Source: Vitreoscilla massiliensis (GTDB lineage Bacteria > Pseudomonadota > Gammaproteobacteria > Burkholderiales > Neisseriaceae). From it: a stretch of DNA of 64,000 bases. Positions 1 through 8,630 of this stretch are shown here, one piece after another. The DNA lies in assembly GCF_001457815.1 (NCBI RefSeq), contig NZ_LN898220.1, forward strand, positions 62,001-126,000, written 5' to 3'. The position numbers were made by a program, and so were the translations under genes. The stretch's first letter is position 1, and each line of letters begins with the position of its first letter. A model generated the notes under the pieces. The model was not told where the DNA came from. It searched no databases and worked only from the letters and a program-made list of their open reading frames with translations.

Positions 1-1
1 C

Positions 2-2041
2 AGCAATGCCTCCACCCAAGTACTCAAACGCCAAGACTTGGACAAGGCCGGCGCCGAAGACCTCAAAACCTTGCTGCGCTATGAACCGGGGGTAGAAGTT
101 GAGTCGCAATCCGGCCTTACCAATGGCAATTTCAACATCCGTGGCATTGCTGAAGACCGCGTGTGGGTAATGGTCGATGGTTTGAACCTGCCCGATGCGT
201 TCAAAGACAGCTTTTGGTATGGCGGCGGTGGCGCACGCGGCAAAAATGGCATGACGTTTGGTCAAAATTTGGTCGAACCCGATACCATCAACACGGTCAG
301 CGTGGTCAAAGGCCCGTTTGAAGCGCAATACTCCAATGAAGCCATAGGCGGCGCTGTCAACATGCGCACTTACGACCCCGAAGACCTGATTGCTGAAGGC
401 AACAACTACGGTGCCTTATTCAAAAGCGGCTATAACAGCGGCAATCAAGGCTGGGCCGCCACCGTCGGTGGCGCAGCGCGCAATGACTTGGCGTCTGGTT
501 TGATCATGTACACCCACCGCGATTATGCCGAGGTGCAAACCGCCGGCACGCAAGCGAACGAACAAGACAACCGCAGCAACAATGTCTTGTTCAAAGGCAA
601 GCTGGACTTGGGCGAGCACCAACTCAGCGCCACCGGCGAATACTTCAAACGCGATGGCCATTCCAAAGACTTGCTCAGCCTCAACAGTTTTGACGACACC
701 AATAGCGAACGCGTGCGTGGCAGCTTGGCATACCAATACTTGCCCGACAATACCACCGCCTTACAAGCGATTAAGGCCGGTTACGACTACCAAGATTTGC
801 AATCGGACATGTTGCAAACCGAAGCCAGCCGCAGTGCTCTCAATCGCCATTTACAAGGCTATAACCAAACCCAACACCGCGCTTACGCACAAGGTTTGTG
901 GCAGTTTGATGCAGGTATCGAACACAATGTATTGGCCGGCATAGACTACCGCCGTGTCGAAACGTCTACCGACAGACACAGCGTCAATTACGACCTCAGC
1001 AGCGGTGCGCAAATTGGCGCGGCCGACGATTTGCTGTATTACCCCGCCAATACCAAAAACGTGTGGAGCGCCTTTATTCAAGACCGCATGGTGTTTGATA
1101 ACGGCGTGTCTTTAACCCCAGCCCTGCGCTACAGCCACGAAAAAGCCACGCCCAACCGCGCCGATTTTGCGCGCTTGAAAAATCAAGCCAATGTGGATTT
1201 TGACGACATGATTGCGGGCGCAAGCTACAGCAAGCTGTTGCCAAGTTTAAAACTGAATGTGCCGCTGAATGACAGCCATCAGTTATTTGCCGCCTACGCC
1301 CGCGGCTTTAAAGCGCCGCAATACGATGCCCAAGGAGCAGCCTCACACAGCGTGCTCAATGGCATGATTCAGTATTACAACGTGCCCAATTTCGATTTAA
1401 AACCGGAAGAATCCGACAATTTTGAATTCGGCTGGCAACACGACAGCGCCAACACCCACGCCAAAATCACCGGTTTTTACAACCGCTACAAAAACTTCAT
1501 AGCAGAAAGCCAAACCGTGCGCACCCTCTATCCTACAGGCCGGCCTATGCCTATGGTGATGGAATTGAGCTCGGTCAACTTGGACAAAGTTGTGACGTAT
1601 GGCCTCGAAGCGCGCGGCCAATACGATTTTGCCCCATATTGGAATGTCAACGGCAGCCTGTTCTGGATGCGCGGCATCAACAAAGAAGACGACAGCCACA
1701 TGAACAGCGAATTGCCAATGAAGCTGCGCTTGGGCGTGGCTTACGCCAATGAAACTTGGGGAGCAAACGCCGATTGGACGCTGAGCCGAGCCAAAACCGA
1801 ATACGCCACTGCCGACAAAGCCACGCCGAAAACACCAGGCTATGGCTTGCTGGATGTGGGCGCATTTTGGAAACTCAACAAAAATGCCAAGCTCACCCTC
1901 AATGCCTACAATGTGTTGGACAAGAAATACTGGTTGCCCGCCGACATGTTGTGGCTGAACACCACTGGCCAACTCGACAAACAAGACAGTTACACCCAAA
2001 TGGGCCGCGCCATCAGCGCCGGCATCAACATCACGTTCTAA
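2..2041 (+). CDS. TonB-dependent heme/hemoglobin-type receptor (5' partial)
   Basis: Outer-membrane beta-barrel receptor that would bind heme or a heme protein and pass heme into the periplasm using TonB energy. The frame is open to the left edge of the window, so signal peptide, TonB box and first part of the plug are missing; the first ATG-like starts inside are not real starts. What remains begins in the plug domain (DLLRYEPGVEVE-like segment, then NFNIRGIAEDRVWVMVDGL) and ends in a terminal beta strand closing with phenylalanine (SAGINITF), as outer-membrane proteins do. The plug words resemble the hemoglobin/transferrin/lactoferrin receptor family. Heme as substrate is inferred from the hemS-hmuTUV genes that follow in the same direction. 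About 667 residues are visible. Confidence 0.88.
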   Translation, partial: SNASTQVLKRQDLDKAGAEDLKTLLRYEPGVEVESQSGLTNGNFNIRGIAEDRVWVMVDGLNLPDAFKDSFWYGGGGARGKNGMTFGQNLVEPDTINTVSVVKGPFEAQYSNEAIGGAVNMRTYDPEDLIAEGNNYGALFKSGYNSGNQGWAATVGGAARNDLASGLIMYTHRDYAEVQTAGTQANEQDNRSNNVLFKGKLDLGEHQLSATGEYFKRDGHSKDLLSLNSFDDTNSERVRGSLAYQYLPDNTTALQAIKAGYDYQDLQSDMLQTEASRSALNRHLQGYNQTQHRAYAQGLWQFDAGIEHNVLAGIDYRRVETSTDRHSVNYDLSSGAQIGAADDLLYYPANTKNVWSAFIQDRMVFDNGVSLTPALRYSHEKATPNRADFARLKNQANVDFDDMIAGASYSKLLPSLKLNVPLNDSHQLFAAYARGFKAPQYDAQGAASHSVLNGMIQYYNVPNFDLKPEESDNFEFGWQHDSANTHAKITGFYNRYKNFIAESQTVRTLYPTGRPMPMVMELSSVNLDKVVTYGLEARGQYDFAPYWNVNGSLFWMRGINKEDDSHMNSELPMKLRLGVAYANETWGANADWTLSRAKTEYATADKATPKTPGYGLLDVGAFWKLNKNAKLTLNAYNVLDKKYWLPADMLWLNTTGQLDKQDSYTQMGRAISAGINITF

Positions 2042-2082
2042 ACCAACTGGGTTCGCAAGCCCATACCCACCACAACACCAGC

Positions 2083-2120
2083 TTTACAGGCCGCATTCCC
2101 TTATATAAGCGGCCTGTAAA
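2083..2120. repeat. Inverted pair of uptake-like words between receptor gene and hemS
   Basis: Two exact copies of the word TTTACAGGCCGC / GCGGCCTGTAAA in opposite directions, 12-bp arms and a loop of about 14 bases. It lies in the 98-bp gap between two genes that otherwise look like one operon, and no T-run follows. It could act as a partial terminator or an mRNA-stabilising hairpin that lowers expression of the distal genes relative to the receptor. Confidence 0.75.
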
Positions 2121-2139
2121 CCCAATACAGGAAACCAGC

Positions 2140-3195
2140 ATGACGACCTTATGGCAACAATACCAAACCCTCAAAGCCGAACAAGCCTATTTGTTCCAAT
2201 ACGATGCCGCGCGTGAACTGGGCGTGAGCGAAGGGGCGCTGCTTGCCAGCGCGCCCGATTCGATTTATTTGGGCAGCGATTTTGTCGGCATTTTTAACCG
2301 CTTACAAGCGCTGCAACAAGTACAATTGGTGGTACGCAATCAGTGCGCCGTGCATGAAAAAATCACCCGCATCACGCCGTTAAAGCTGAATGAAAAAGTC
2401 GGTTTGGCCATAGATGTCGGTGGTTTTGACGTGCGTCTGTTTCCACAAAAGTGGCAACATGTGTTTGCCCACGACTTTGTCACCCACGGCAAAACCATGC
2501 GCTCGATTCAATTTTACGGCGCGCACGGTTTTGCCTTACAGAAAGTGTATTTGCACAGCAGCGACGACGATGCGCTGTGGCAAGCCATCATCGACGATTT
2601 CAAGCAGGCGCAAAAACCGACTTTTCTGCCGCAAGTGCAACCGACTGCCGCGCCAACCATAGACTTAAGCCCCAGCGACATACTGGCTTTTCAACAGCGC
2701 TGGCGCAATATGAGCAATATCCACCATTTCTTTGGCCTATTAGAAGAATTCAAGCTGTCGCGCCAACAAGCGTTTGCCTCGGCTCCGCGCGGTTATGCCT
2801 TCCAAGTCGACAACACTTGTGTCGAAAAAGCCTATGCAGCGGCGACGGCATCCGCAGTACCATTGATTACCTTTGTCGGCAATCACGGCATCATTCAAAT
2901 TCAAACTGGTACGGTTAAGAATGTGTCGCGCCAACGCGGCTGGTTGAATATTTTTGACCAAAAACACAATGGCTTCACCTTGCATTTGGATGACAGCAAA
3001 ATCGCCTCCACTTGGTTGTTGCTGCGCCCTACCCGCGATGGCATTGTCAGTTGCTTGGAATGTTTGGACGCATTTGGCCACACCGTATTGACCGTATTTG
3101 GACAACGGGTTGAAGGCGAAGCCGAGTTAAGCAGTTGGCGCGAGGTGTTACAGGCCGCTACGGGCAAGACGATTAACGATGAGGTGATGGCATGA
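2140..3195 (+). CDS. hemS: HemS/HmuS-like cytoplasmic heme utilisation protein
   Basis: Cytoplasmic protein that takes heme after import, for storage, transfer or degradation. 351 residues, the usual length for the HemS/ChuS/HmuS family, which is two copies of one fold (here about residues 15-165 and 185-340). The start at 2140 follows AGGAAA at good spacing; the frame is open further upstream but that stretch overlaps the receptor gene and the inverted repeat, so it is rejected. Its stop overlaps the start of the periplasmic binding protein (ATGA), indicating translational coupling. An uptake word lies inside the gene at 3148-3158 and is read as LQAA. Identification rests on family resemblance and on position in a heme operon. 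Confidence 0.85.
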   Translation: MTTLWQQYQTLKAEQAYLFQYDAARELGVSEGALLASAPDSIYLGSDFVGIFNRLQALQQVQLVVRNQCAVHEKITRITPLKLNEKVGLAIDVGGFDVRLFPQKWQHVFAHDFVTHGKTMRSIQFYGAHGFALQKVYLHSSDDDALWQAIIDDFKQAQKPTFLPQVQPTAAPTIDLSPSDILAFQQRWRNMSNIHHFFGLLEEFKLSRQQAFASAPRGYAFQVDNTCVEKAYAAATASAVPLITFVGNHGIIQIQTGTVKNVSRQRGWLNIFDQKHNGFTLHLDDSKIASTWLLLRPTRDGIVSCLECLDAFGHTVLTVFGQRVEGEAELSSWREVLQAATGKTINDEVMA

Positions 3196-3998
3196 GAATC
3201 ACACGACACAGCCTGATTCTGGGCAGTCTCTTGGGCATGAGTCTGGGCATGGCACAAGCGGCCGAGCGCATTGTGGTGCTCAGCAGCGACATCGCCGACA
3301 TCATGGTGGCCTTAAAAGCCGAAAACTTGGTGGTCGGTCGCGACAGCTTGAGCAAGGCGCCAACGCTTGCACAAGCCAAGAACATCGGCATGTTTCGCAA
3401 TCTGACTGCCGAACCCATCGTCGCCTTAAAGCCAACCGTGGTCTTGGGCAGTTATATGGTCAACCCGGCCAGTATTTATGGCCAATTAAAGCGCCAACAA
3501 ATCAAAGCGCTGAATGTGATTCCGCAGCAAAGCGAACAATCATTCGCCAAAGGCATCGTGGAAGTGGGAAAATACGCCGGTAAATCTCCCCAAGCTGGGG
3601 CCTTGGCACAAACATGGTTGCGACAAATGCAGGCGCGCGCCAAAACCGGCAAGCGCTATGTGTTCACTTACGATGGCCAAATGGTGGCGGGCAAAAACAC
3701 CGTCGCCGATACCTTGATACGGTTGGCAGGTGGCGTAAACGCCGCCGCCCACATCGACGGCATGAAACCGATTGCCCGCGAAACATGGCTGACCTTAAAA
3801 CCCGATGTGGTCGTCATCGCGCAACACAGCTTGCCCGCCGTCGGTGGCAGTGTCGCCGCGTTCAAACAGCGGCCTGAAATCGCTGCCTCTGCTGCCGCAC
3901 GCAGCAATAAGGTAGTGGCCATGAGTGCTGGTGAGGCCTTCAGCTTGGATTTGAACAGCCCAAAAACCGTGGACAAACTGCATGCGCTCGCTCGTTAA
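3192..3998 (+). CDS. hmuT: Heme ABC transporter, periplasmic heme-binding protein
   Basis: Periplasmic substrate-binding subunit of the heme ABC importer. 268 residues with a signal peptide (MRITRH, hydrophobic stretch, cleavage near AQA-AERIV) and the two-lobe cobalamin/siderophore-binding fold: RIVVLSSDIADIMVAL near the N-terminus and VALKPTVVLGS around residue 80, then WLTLKPDVVVI in the second lobe. It starts inside the stop of hemS by a 4-base overlap and itself overlaps the permease start by 17 bases, so the three genes are clearly cotranscribed. Confidence 0.9.
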   Translation: MRITRHSLILGSLLGMSLGMAQAAERIVVLSSDIADIMVALKAENLVVGRDSLSKAPTLAQAKNIGMFRNLTAEPIVALKPTVVLGSYMVNPASIYGQLKRQQIKALNVIPQQSEQSFAKGIVEVGKYAGKSPQAGALAQTWLRQMQARAKTGKRYVFTYDGQMVAGKNTVADTLIRLAGGVNAAAHIDGMKPIARETWLTLKPDVVVIAQHSLPAVGGSVAAFKQRPEIAASAAARSNKVVAMSAGEAFSLDLNSPKTVDKLHALAR

Positions 3999-4956
3999 AT
4001 CTGTACCGTATGGCCGTCTCGCTGCCCCCCAAGCCTTGTTGTGGCTCTTGGGCAGCGCGCTGCTGATTTGGTTGTGTTTGGGCGTCGGTTTGGGCGAGTG
4101 GCAACGCCCCGACCAAATCGACCCCATGATTTGGGACTTGCGTTGGCCGCGCGTGTTGGTGGCCTTATTGGTGGGCATGTCTTTGGCCGTGGCCGGCGCC
4201 GCCATGCAAGCCTTGTTTGCCAACCCTTTGGCCGACCCCAGTCTCATCGGCACTTCTAGCGGTGCGGCTTTGGGTGTGGTCATTGTGTTGGCGTTTGGTT
4301 TGGGCGGCTTGGGTGTGTCTTTGGCGGCTTTCTTGGGCGCGATGGCCGTGTGTCTATTGGTCTTGTCTGTGCACCATTTGCTCGGTTCAGGCCGCTTAGG
4401 CTTGCTGATTATTGGCTTTGCCATCAGCTCGTTTTGCCTTGCCATTGTCAGCCTGATTTTGTTTGTGTCGGATGACATGGTGTTGCGCAGCGCCACCAAT
4501 TGGTTGGCTGGCAACCTCGGTGCGGCCGGTTACACCCCCATCCATTACGCCGCCGCCATCATGGTTGTGGGCTTGCTTTTGCTCATCGCCAAAGCCCGCG
4601 ATTTGGATGTGTTATTGCTCGGCGATGAAACCGCCCGCTCCATGGGCATACATGTGCAGCGTTCGCGCTTGCTCATTGTCGTCGCCACCGCCATGTTAAC
4701 CGGTGCGGCCGTGTCTTTGTCCGGCGTCATCGGCTTTATCGGCATGATGGTGCCCAATGTCATCGCCACTGTCTGGGGCGGCACCCGCGCCAGCATCATG
4801 TGGCGCTCAGCCGGCATCGGTGCACTGTTTTTGCTGCTGGTTGACACCGTCGCCCGCCACATTGTTTACCCAATAGACTTGCCCGTCGGCATCGTGATTT
4901 CGCTGTTGGGCGCGCCATTTTTCTTGTGGTTATTCGTGAAAGGCATGCGCACATGA
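3982..4956 (+). CDS. hmuU: Heme ABC transporter permease (FecCD family)
   Basis: Inner-membrane permease of the heme importer, 324 residues with about nine to ten hydrophobic helices. Family marks are visible: the ALFANPLADPSLIGTSSGAALG segment near residues 75-95 and the cytoplasmic coupling region GVIGFIGMMVPNV near residues 245-260, which contacts the ATPase. The start ATG lies 17 bases inside hmuT and the stop overlaps the ATPase start (ATGA). Confidence 0.92.
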   Translation: MRSLVKSVPYGRLAAPQALLWLLGSALLIWLCLGVGLGEWQRPDQIDPMIWDLRWPRVLVALLVGMSLAVAGAAMQALFANPLADPSLIGTSSGAALGVVIVLAFGLGGLGVSLAAFLGAMAVCLLVLSVHHLLGSGRLGLLIIGFAISSFCLAIVSLILFVSDDMVLRSATNWLAGNLGAAGYTPIHYAAAIMVVGLLLLIAKARDLDVLLLGDETARSMGIHVQRSRLLIVVATAMLTGAAVSLSGVIGFIGMMVPNVIATVWGGTRASIMWRSAGIGALFLLLVDTVARHIVYPIDLPVGIVISLLGAPFFLWLFVKGMRT

Positions 4957-5720
4957 ACGATTTATTTCACTTAAGCGGCCTGCAAGTGGCGTATGGCGCG
5001 CGCGTGATTTTGGACATAGCCGATTTGCACATCCGCAACCACGCCACCACCGCCATCATCGGCCCCAATGGCGCCGGCAAATCGACGCTGCTCAAAGCCT
5101 TATTGGGCGGCCATCCTTGTCGCCAATTACACTGTTTAGGACAAGATGCCGCCCAAGTGTTGCAACTAGGTAAAATCGCGTGGGTAGGCCAACACGAAAC
5201 CTTTGCCACACCGTTAACCGTCTTGGAATATGTGTTATTGGGGCGTTACCCGCATCTGGGCTGGCTCTCACGCCTCAGCGCCCGCGACATCACCTATGCC
5301 GAAACCCTATTGGCCGAATTTGAATTGGCCGCGTTCGCAGGCAAACGCTTGCAAGCCTTGTCTGGTGGGGAAAAACAACGCGCCGCACTGGTGCGCGCAC
5401 TGATGCAAGACACCAACATCTTGCTGCTGGACGAGCCCAACAACCACCTCGACATCAAGCACCAACACCAATTGATGCAACACTTACAGCGCTACCAACG
5501 CCACAAAGACGTCAGCTCCGTCATCGTCTTACACGACTTGGCCTTGGCAGCAAACTACTGCGAGGAAGTCATCTTGCTCGCGCAAGGCCAAGTCATCGCC
5601 CAAGGCCAACCACATGAAGTGATGACGGCCGAACATTTGTTGCGCGCCTACCAATGGCCGATTACGCCTGAGCAACGCAATGGGGCGTGGTATTTTGATA
5701 CGTTTCAAGCGGCGGTTTAG
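4953..5720 (+). CDS. hmuV: Heme ABC transporter ATP-binding protein
   Basis: ATPase that drives heme import, 255 residues. Walker A is GPNGAGKST near residue 40, the signature motif is LSGGEKQRAA near residue 140, Walker B is ILLLDEPNNHLD, and the switch histidine is in VIVLHDLALAAN. I chose the ATG at 4953, which overlaps the hmuU stop, over a GTG 27 bases upstream. It is the last gene of the heme operon; two hairpins follow in the gap to the converging gcd gene. Confidence 0.92.
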   Translation: MNDLFHLSGLQVAYGARVILDIADLHIRNHATTAIIGPNGAGKSTLLKALLGGHPCRQLHCLGQDAAQVLQLGKIAWVGQHETFATPLTVLEYVLLGRYPHLGWLSRLSARDITYAETLLAEFELAAFAGKRLQALSGGEKQRAALVRALMQDTNILLLDEPNNHLDIKHQHQLMQHLQRYQRHKDVSSVIVLHDLALAANYCEEVILLAQGQVIAQGQPHEVMTAEHLLRAYQWPITPEQRNGAWYFDTFQAAV

Positions 5721-5773
5721 ACAGCGCATTTGTATCGTTTTGTCGCCTTAATAAGCCTTATTTTGATTGCTTA

Positions 5774-5810
5774 AACAGTTACAGGCCGCTTCATGCGGCC
5801 TGTAACTGTT
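5774..5810 (+). terminator. Hairpin from paired uptake words behind the heme operon
   Basis: Perfect 16-bp inverted repeat: AACAGTTACAGGCCGC, five-base loop, and its complement. The uptake word makes up the inner 11 bp of each arm. It lies 54 bp after hmuV and would end heme operon transcription; no long T-run is present, so efficiency is uncertain. Confidence 0.7.
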
Positions 5811-5908
5811 GAATCTGTGCCGTATTGCTCTACCACGTTCATATGCACCCTAAACGCGTATTACAGCCTTATCAAACTCACTCGCTTACTTGAATCATCT
5901 GTACAAAG

Positions 5909-5939
5909 ACTTACAGTCCGCATTAAGCGGCCTGTAAGT
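5909..5939 (-). terminator. Hairpin from an imperfect uptake-word pair behind gcd
   Basis: ACTTACAGTCCGC ... GCGGCCTGTAAGT, one arm carrying a single change (GTCC for GGCC). It lies about 50 bp past the gcd stop on the minus strand, the position expected for its terminator. Confidence 0.6.
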
Positions 5940-5990
5940 TCTCAATCACATTCAACTGACCATATTACGACCAGTGTATGCTTGTCTGTG

Positions 5991-8390
5991 CTATTTGCCC
6001 TCAGGCAAGGCATAAGCCACCAAGGAGTCGCCCATTTTGGTGCCAAAGGAGCCATGTCCGCCGGCCATGATGAGCACGTATTGTTTGCCATCGACGGCAT
6101 ACGTCATCGGTGTGGCTTGGCCGCCTGCGGGCAAGCGTCCTTCCCACAATAATTCACCATTGCCCACATTGTAAGCGCGCAGGTAATTGTCTTGTGTGCC
6201 GGCGACAAACATCACATTGCCCGCAGTCGACATCACACCGCCCAAGCCAGGTACGCCGATTTTCACTTTCGGCAATTGGAACAACTTAGGCAAGCTGTCG
6301 CGAATGGTACCGATGCGTTTTTTCCACACCACTTGGTTGCTTTGCAAATCGACACCGGCCACGTAACCCCAAGCAGGTTGTTTGCATGGCAAGCCCAATG
6401 GTGACAAGAATGGATTCATTTCCACGCCATAAGGCACGCCATACATCGGTTGCAAACCGGTTTCTTTGCCCTCGCCTTGCGGGATGCGTTCGCGATTCGG
6501 GTCTTGTGGTATGAGTTTCGATACAAATGGCAAGCCAATTGGGTTCATCAAACCGATTTGACGGTCTGGGTTCACCGACATGCCGCCCCATTCAAACACG
6601 CCCAAATTGCCGGGGAACACTAAGGTGCCGTTTTCTGAAGGTGGGGTGTAAATGCCGTCGTAATTCAATTGTTTGAACATGACACGGCACACCAATTGGT
6701 CAAACATGCTGCCGCCCCACATGTCTTTGTCTTGCAGTTTGTCGGCGGGCGCCAGATTCAAATCCGAAAATGGTTGGGTAGCAGAATAATGCTCGCCTTT
6801 GGTTTGTGGGCCTCGTTTTACTGTTTGTGGTACGGGTTTTTCGGTAATCGGCACGATGGCTTTACCGGTATGGCGGTCAAGCACAAACACATTGCCGGTT
6901 TTGGTCAGCACATAAATCGCTGGCACTTTGTCGCCATTCGGACGGGTAATGTCTATCAGTGATGGTTGAGATGGCACGTCCATGTCCCACAAATCGTGGT
7001 GGGTGGTTTGGAAATGCCATTGCAACTTACCCGTACTGCCGTTCAAGGCCACGATGGAGTTGGCAAAACGCTCTTTCAACTCGCTGCGGTCGCCGCCCCA
7101 AATGTCGGGCGTGCCCACACCGGTTGGCACATACACGGTGTCGCTGGCCTCATCGTAAGCCAACGGTGCCCATGCGTTCGGTGAATTGTGCACAAATTTG
7201 CCTTGTTCACCCGGCATTTGATTTGGGTCTTCGGCACCGGTATCAAACACCCAGCGCAAGGCGCCAGAATTGACATCGTAAGCACGAATCACACCTGAAG
7301 GCTCATGATTGGAATGGTTGTCGGTGACCGAACCGCCAATAATGATGCTGCTGGCTGTGACCACTGGCGGTGAGGTCGGGTTATAACCGCCGCGGTAAGG
7401 ATTGGGCATATTGGCTTGCAAATTCACTTCGCCATTGTTGCCAAAATCGCTACACGCTTTGCCCGTATCGGCGTTCACCGCAATCAAGCGACCATCGTTC
7501 ACCGGCAAGATGACTTTGCGTGGACACACTTGTGATGGTGTAGTGGTGGCGGTATTGGCTGTGACCATGGTCGCGGCGTGGGCATCATCGTGATAAGACA
7601 CACCACGGCAAGTCAAATGCTGGAAGGTTTTGGTTTGTGACAATTTTGGATCGAAACGCCACAAGCGTTTGCCGGTTTTGGCATCCAAGGCATCCAAGAA
7701 TTGGTGGGTGGTACAGATGTAGACAATGTTGCCGACTTTAATCGGTGTCACTTGGTTGGTGGTTTCGCCCGAATCATGTGCGGTTTTAAAGTCTCCAGAA
7801 TGGTAAGTCCAGGCTTCTTGTAGCTTGTGCACGTTTTGTTCGTTGATTTGTGTCAACGGCGAATAGCGCGCGCCGCCTTGAGTACGGGCATAAGCTGGCC
7901 AGTCTTCATTGACAATGCCAGCGGTTTGCGCTGGAGTTGGCTGCGCACGGCTGATTGAGCCATTGATTTCTTGCGGGTCGTTAAACCAGCTGTATACCAA
8001 CACTGCCAATACTGCCACCATGGCTGTGGCGATGACGGCTTTGGGCTTGCCTGCGGCGTCTAAATGGCGGCCTGTAAACGGCAAAATCAGCCACAAACCG
8101 AGCAAGAACCACACATCAACACGCGGTGCCAAGGCCCAAAAATCGCTGCCCGATTCCCATAAGCCCCACACCAAAGTGGCGATTAAAATGGCGGCGTATA
8201 GCCACAAACTGCTGCTGCGGTTTTTGGCATACAACACGGTGGCAATGGTCAAGACCACGCCCACAATGAGGTAATACCAAGAGCCACCCAACCCGATTAA
8301 CCAAGCGCCACCAATCAGCAAATACAGACTGGTTAACGCCATAATGATTAAGTAAATCACCTTAGGCCATGTTCGCGGCGTCGTTTTCAT
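5991..8390 (-). CDS. gcd: Membrane-bound PQQ-dependent glucose dehydrogenase
   Basis: Oxidises glucose (and other aldoses) to gluconolactone on the periplasmic face and passes electrons to ubiquinone. 799 residues, matching the family's roughly 800. Residues 1-140 hold about five membrane helices; from about 160 the eight-bladed PQQ propeller follows (WPAYARTQGGARYSPLTQIN start). The proposed catalytic aspartate is in HDLWDMDVPSQPSL near residue 468, matching Asp466 of the E. coli enzyme. Start at 8390 has GGAG eight bases upstream. PQQ synthesis genes are not in the window. An uptake word lies at 8067-8077, read as FTGRH. A cluster of GTGTGA/TCACAC dyads lies upstream. Confidence 0.95.
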   Translation of the reverse strand: MKTTPRTWPKVIYLIIMALTSLYLLIGGAWLIGLGGSWYYLIVGVVLTIATVLYAKNRSSSLWLYAAILIATLVWGLWESGSDFWALAPRVDVWFLLGLWLILPFTGRHLDAAGKPKAVIATAMVAVLAVLVYSWFNDPQEINGSISRAQPTPAQTAGIVNEDWPAYARTQGGARYSPLTQINEQNVHKLQEAWTYHSGDFKTAHDSGETTNQVTPIKVGNIVYICTTHQFLDALDAKTGKRLWRFDPKLSQTKTFQHLTCRGVSYHDDAHAATMVTANTATTTPSQVCPRKVILPVNDGRLIAVNADTGKACSDFGNNGEVNLQANMPNPYRGGYNPTSPPVVTASSIIIGGSVTDNHSNHEPSGVIRAYDVNSGALRWVFDTGAEDPNQMPGEQGKFVHNSPNAWAPLAYDEASDTVYVPTGVGTPDIWGGDRSELKERFANSIVALNGSTGKLQWHFQTTHHDLWDMDVPSQPSLIDITRPNGDKVPAIYVLTKTGNVFVLDRHTGKAIVPITEKPVPQTVKRGPQTKGEHYSATQPFSDLNLAPADKLQDKDMWGGSMFDQLVCRVMFKQLNYDGIYTPPSENGTLVFPGNLGVFEWGGMSVNPDRQIGLMNPIGLPFVSKLIPQDPNRERIPQGEGKETGLQPMYGVPYGVEMNPFLSPLGLPCKQPAWGYVAGVDLQSNQVVWKKRIGTIRDSLPKLFQLPKVKIGVPGLGGVMSTAGNVMFVAGTQDNYLRAYNVGNGELLWEGRLPAGGQATPMTYAVDGKQYVLIMAGGHGSFGTKMGDSLVAYALPEGK

Positions 8391-8448
8391 GGTGAATTCA
8401 CTCCTTCAAAAAATTGAAATGAAAAACAATTTTGCGGTGACAACGGCG

Positions 8449-8550
8449 GTGTGACTCAGCTTCGTCCTAGGCTTAGGAACCAACCTATCCAGTCACACAG
8501 CACTGTCAACAAAATCATCTCGGCCAGCCAGCCTCACACTGATTGTGTGA
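8449..8550. promoter_or_regulatory. Cluster of GTGTGA/TCACAC half-sites upstream of gcd
   Basis: Two dyads of the same half-site: GTGTGACT (8449-8456) with AGTCACAC (8491-8498), and TCACAC-TGATT-GTGTGA (8534-8550). They sit 60-160 bp upstream of gcd on its promoter side and behind the porin gene. A dimeric regulator binding cooperatively at both is a plausible reading; no regulator can be named. Confidence 0.4.
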
Positions 8551-8630
8551 CGGCATGCCAGCCTGTTTTTATTGCTGAATAAACCCTCAGGATGGCGACC
8601 ACCACATTTACAGGCCGCACATCATTGAGG

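Noticed and set aside
1397..1999. 200-codon open frame antisense to the receptor gene
   Set aside because: It lies wholly inside a well-supported receptor gene, has no family resemblance and reflects the codon bias of the opposite strand.
1756..2139. Long N-terminal extension of the HemS-like frame
   Set aside because: It overlaps the receptor gene and runs through the inverted repeat; the ATG at 2140 has a ribosome site and gives the family length.
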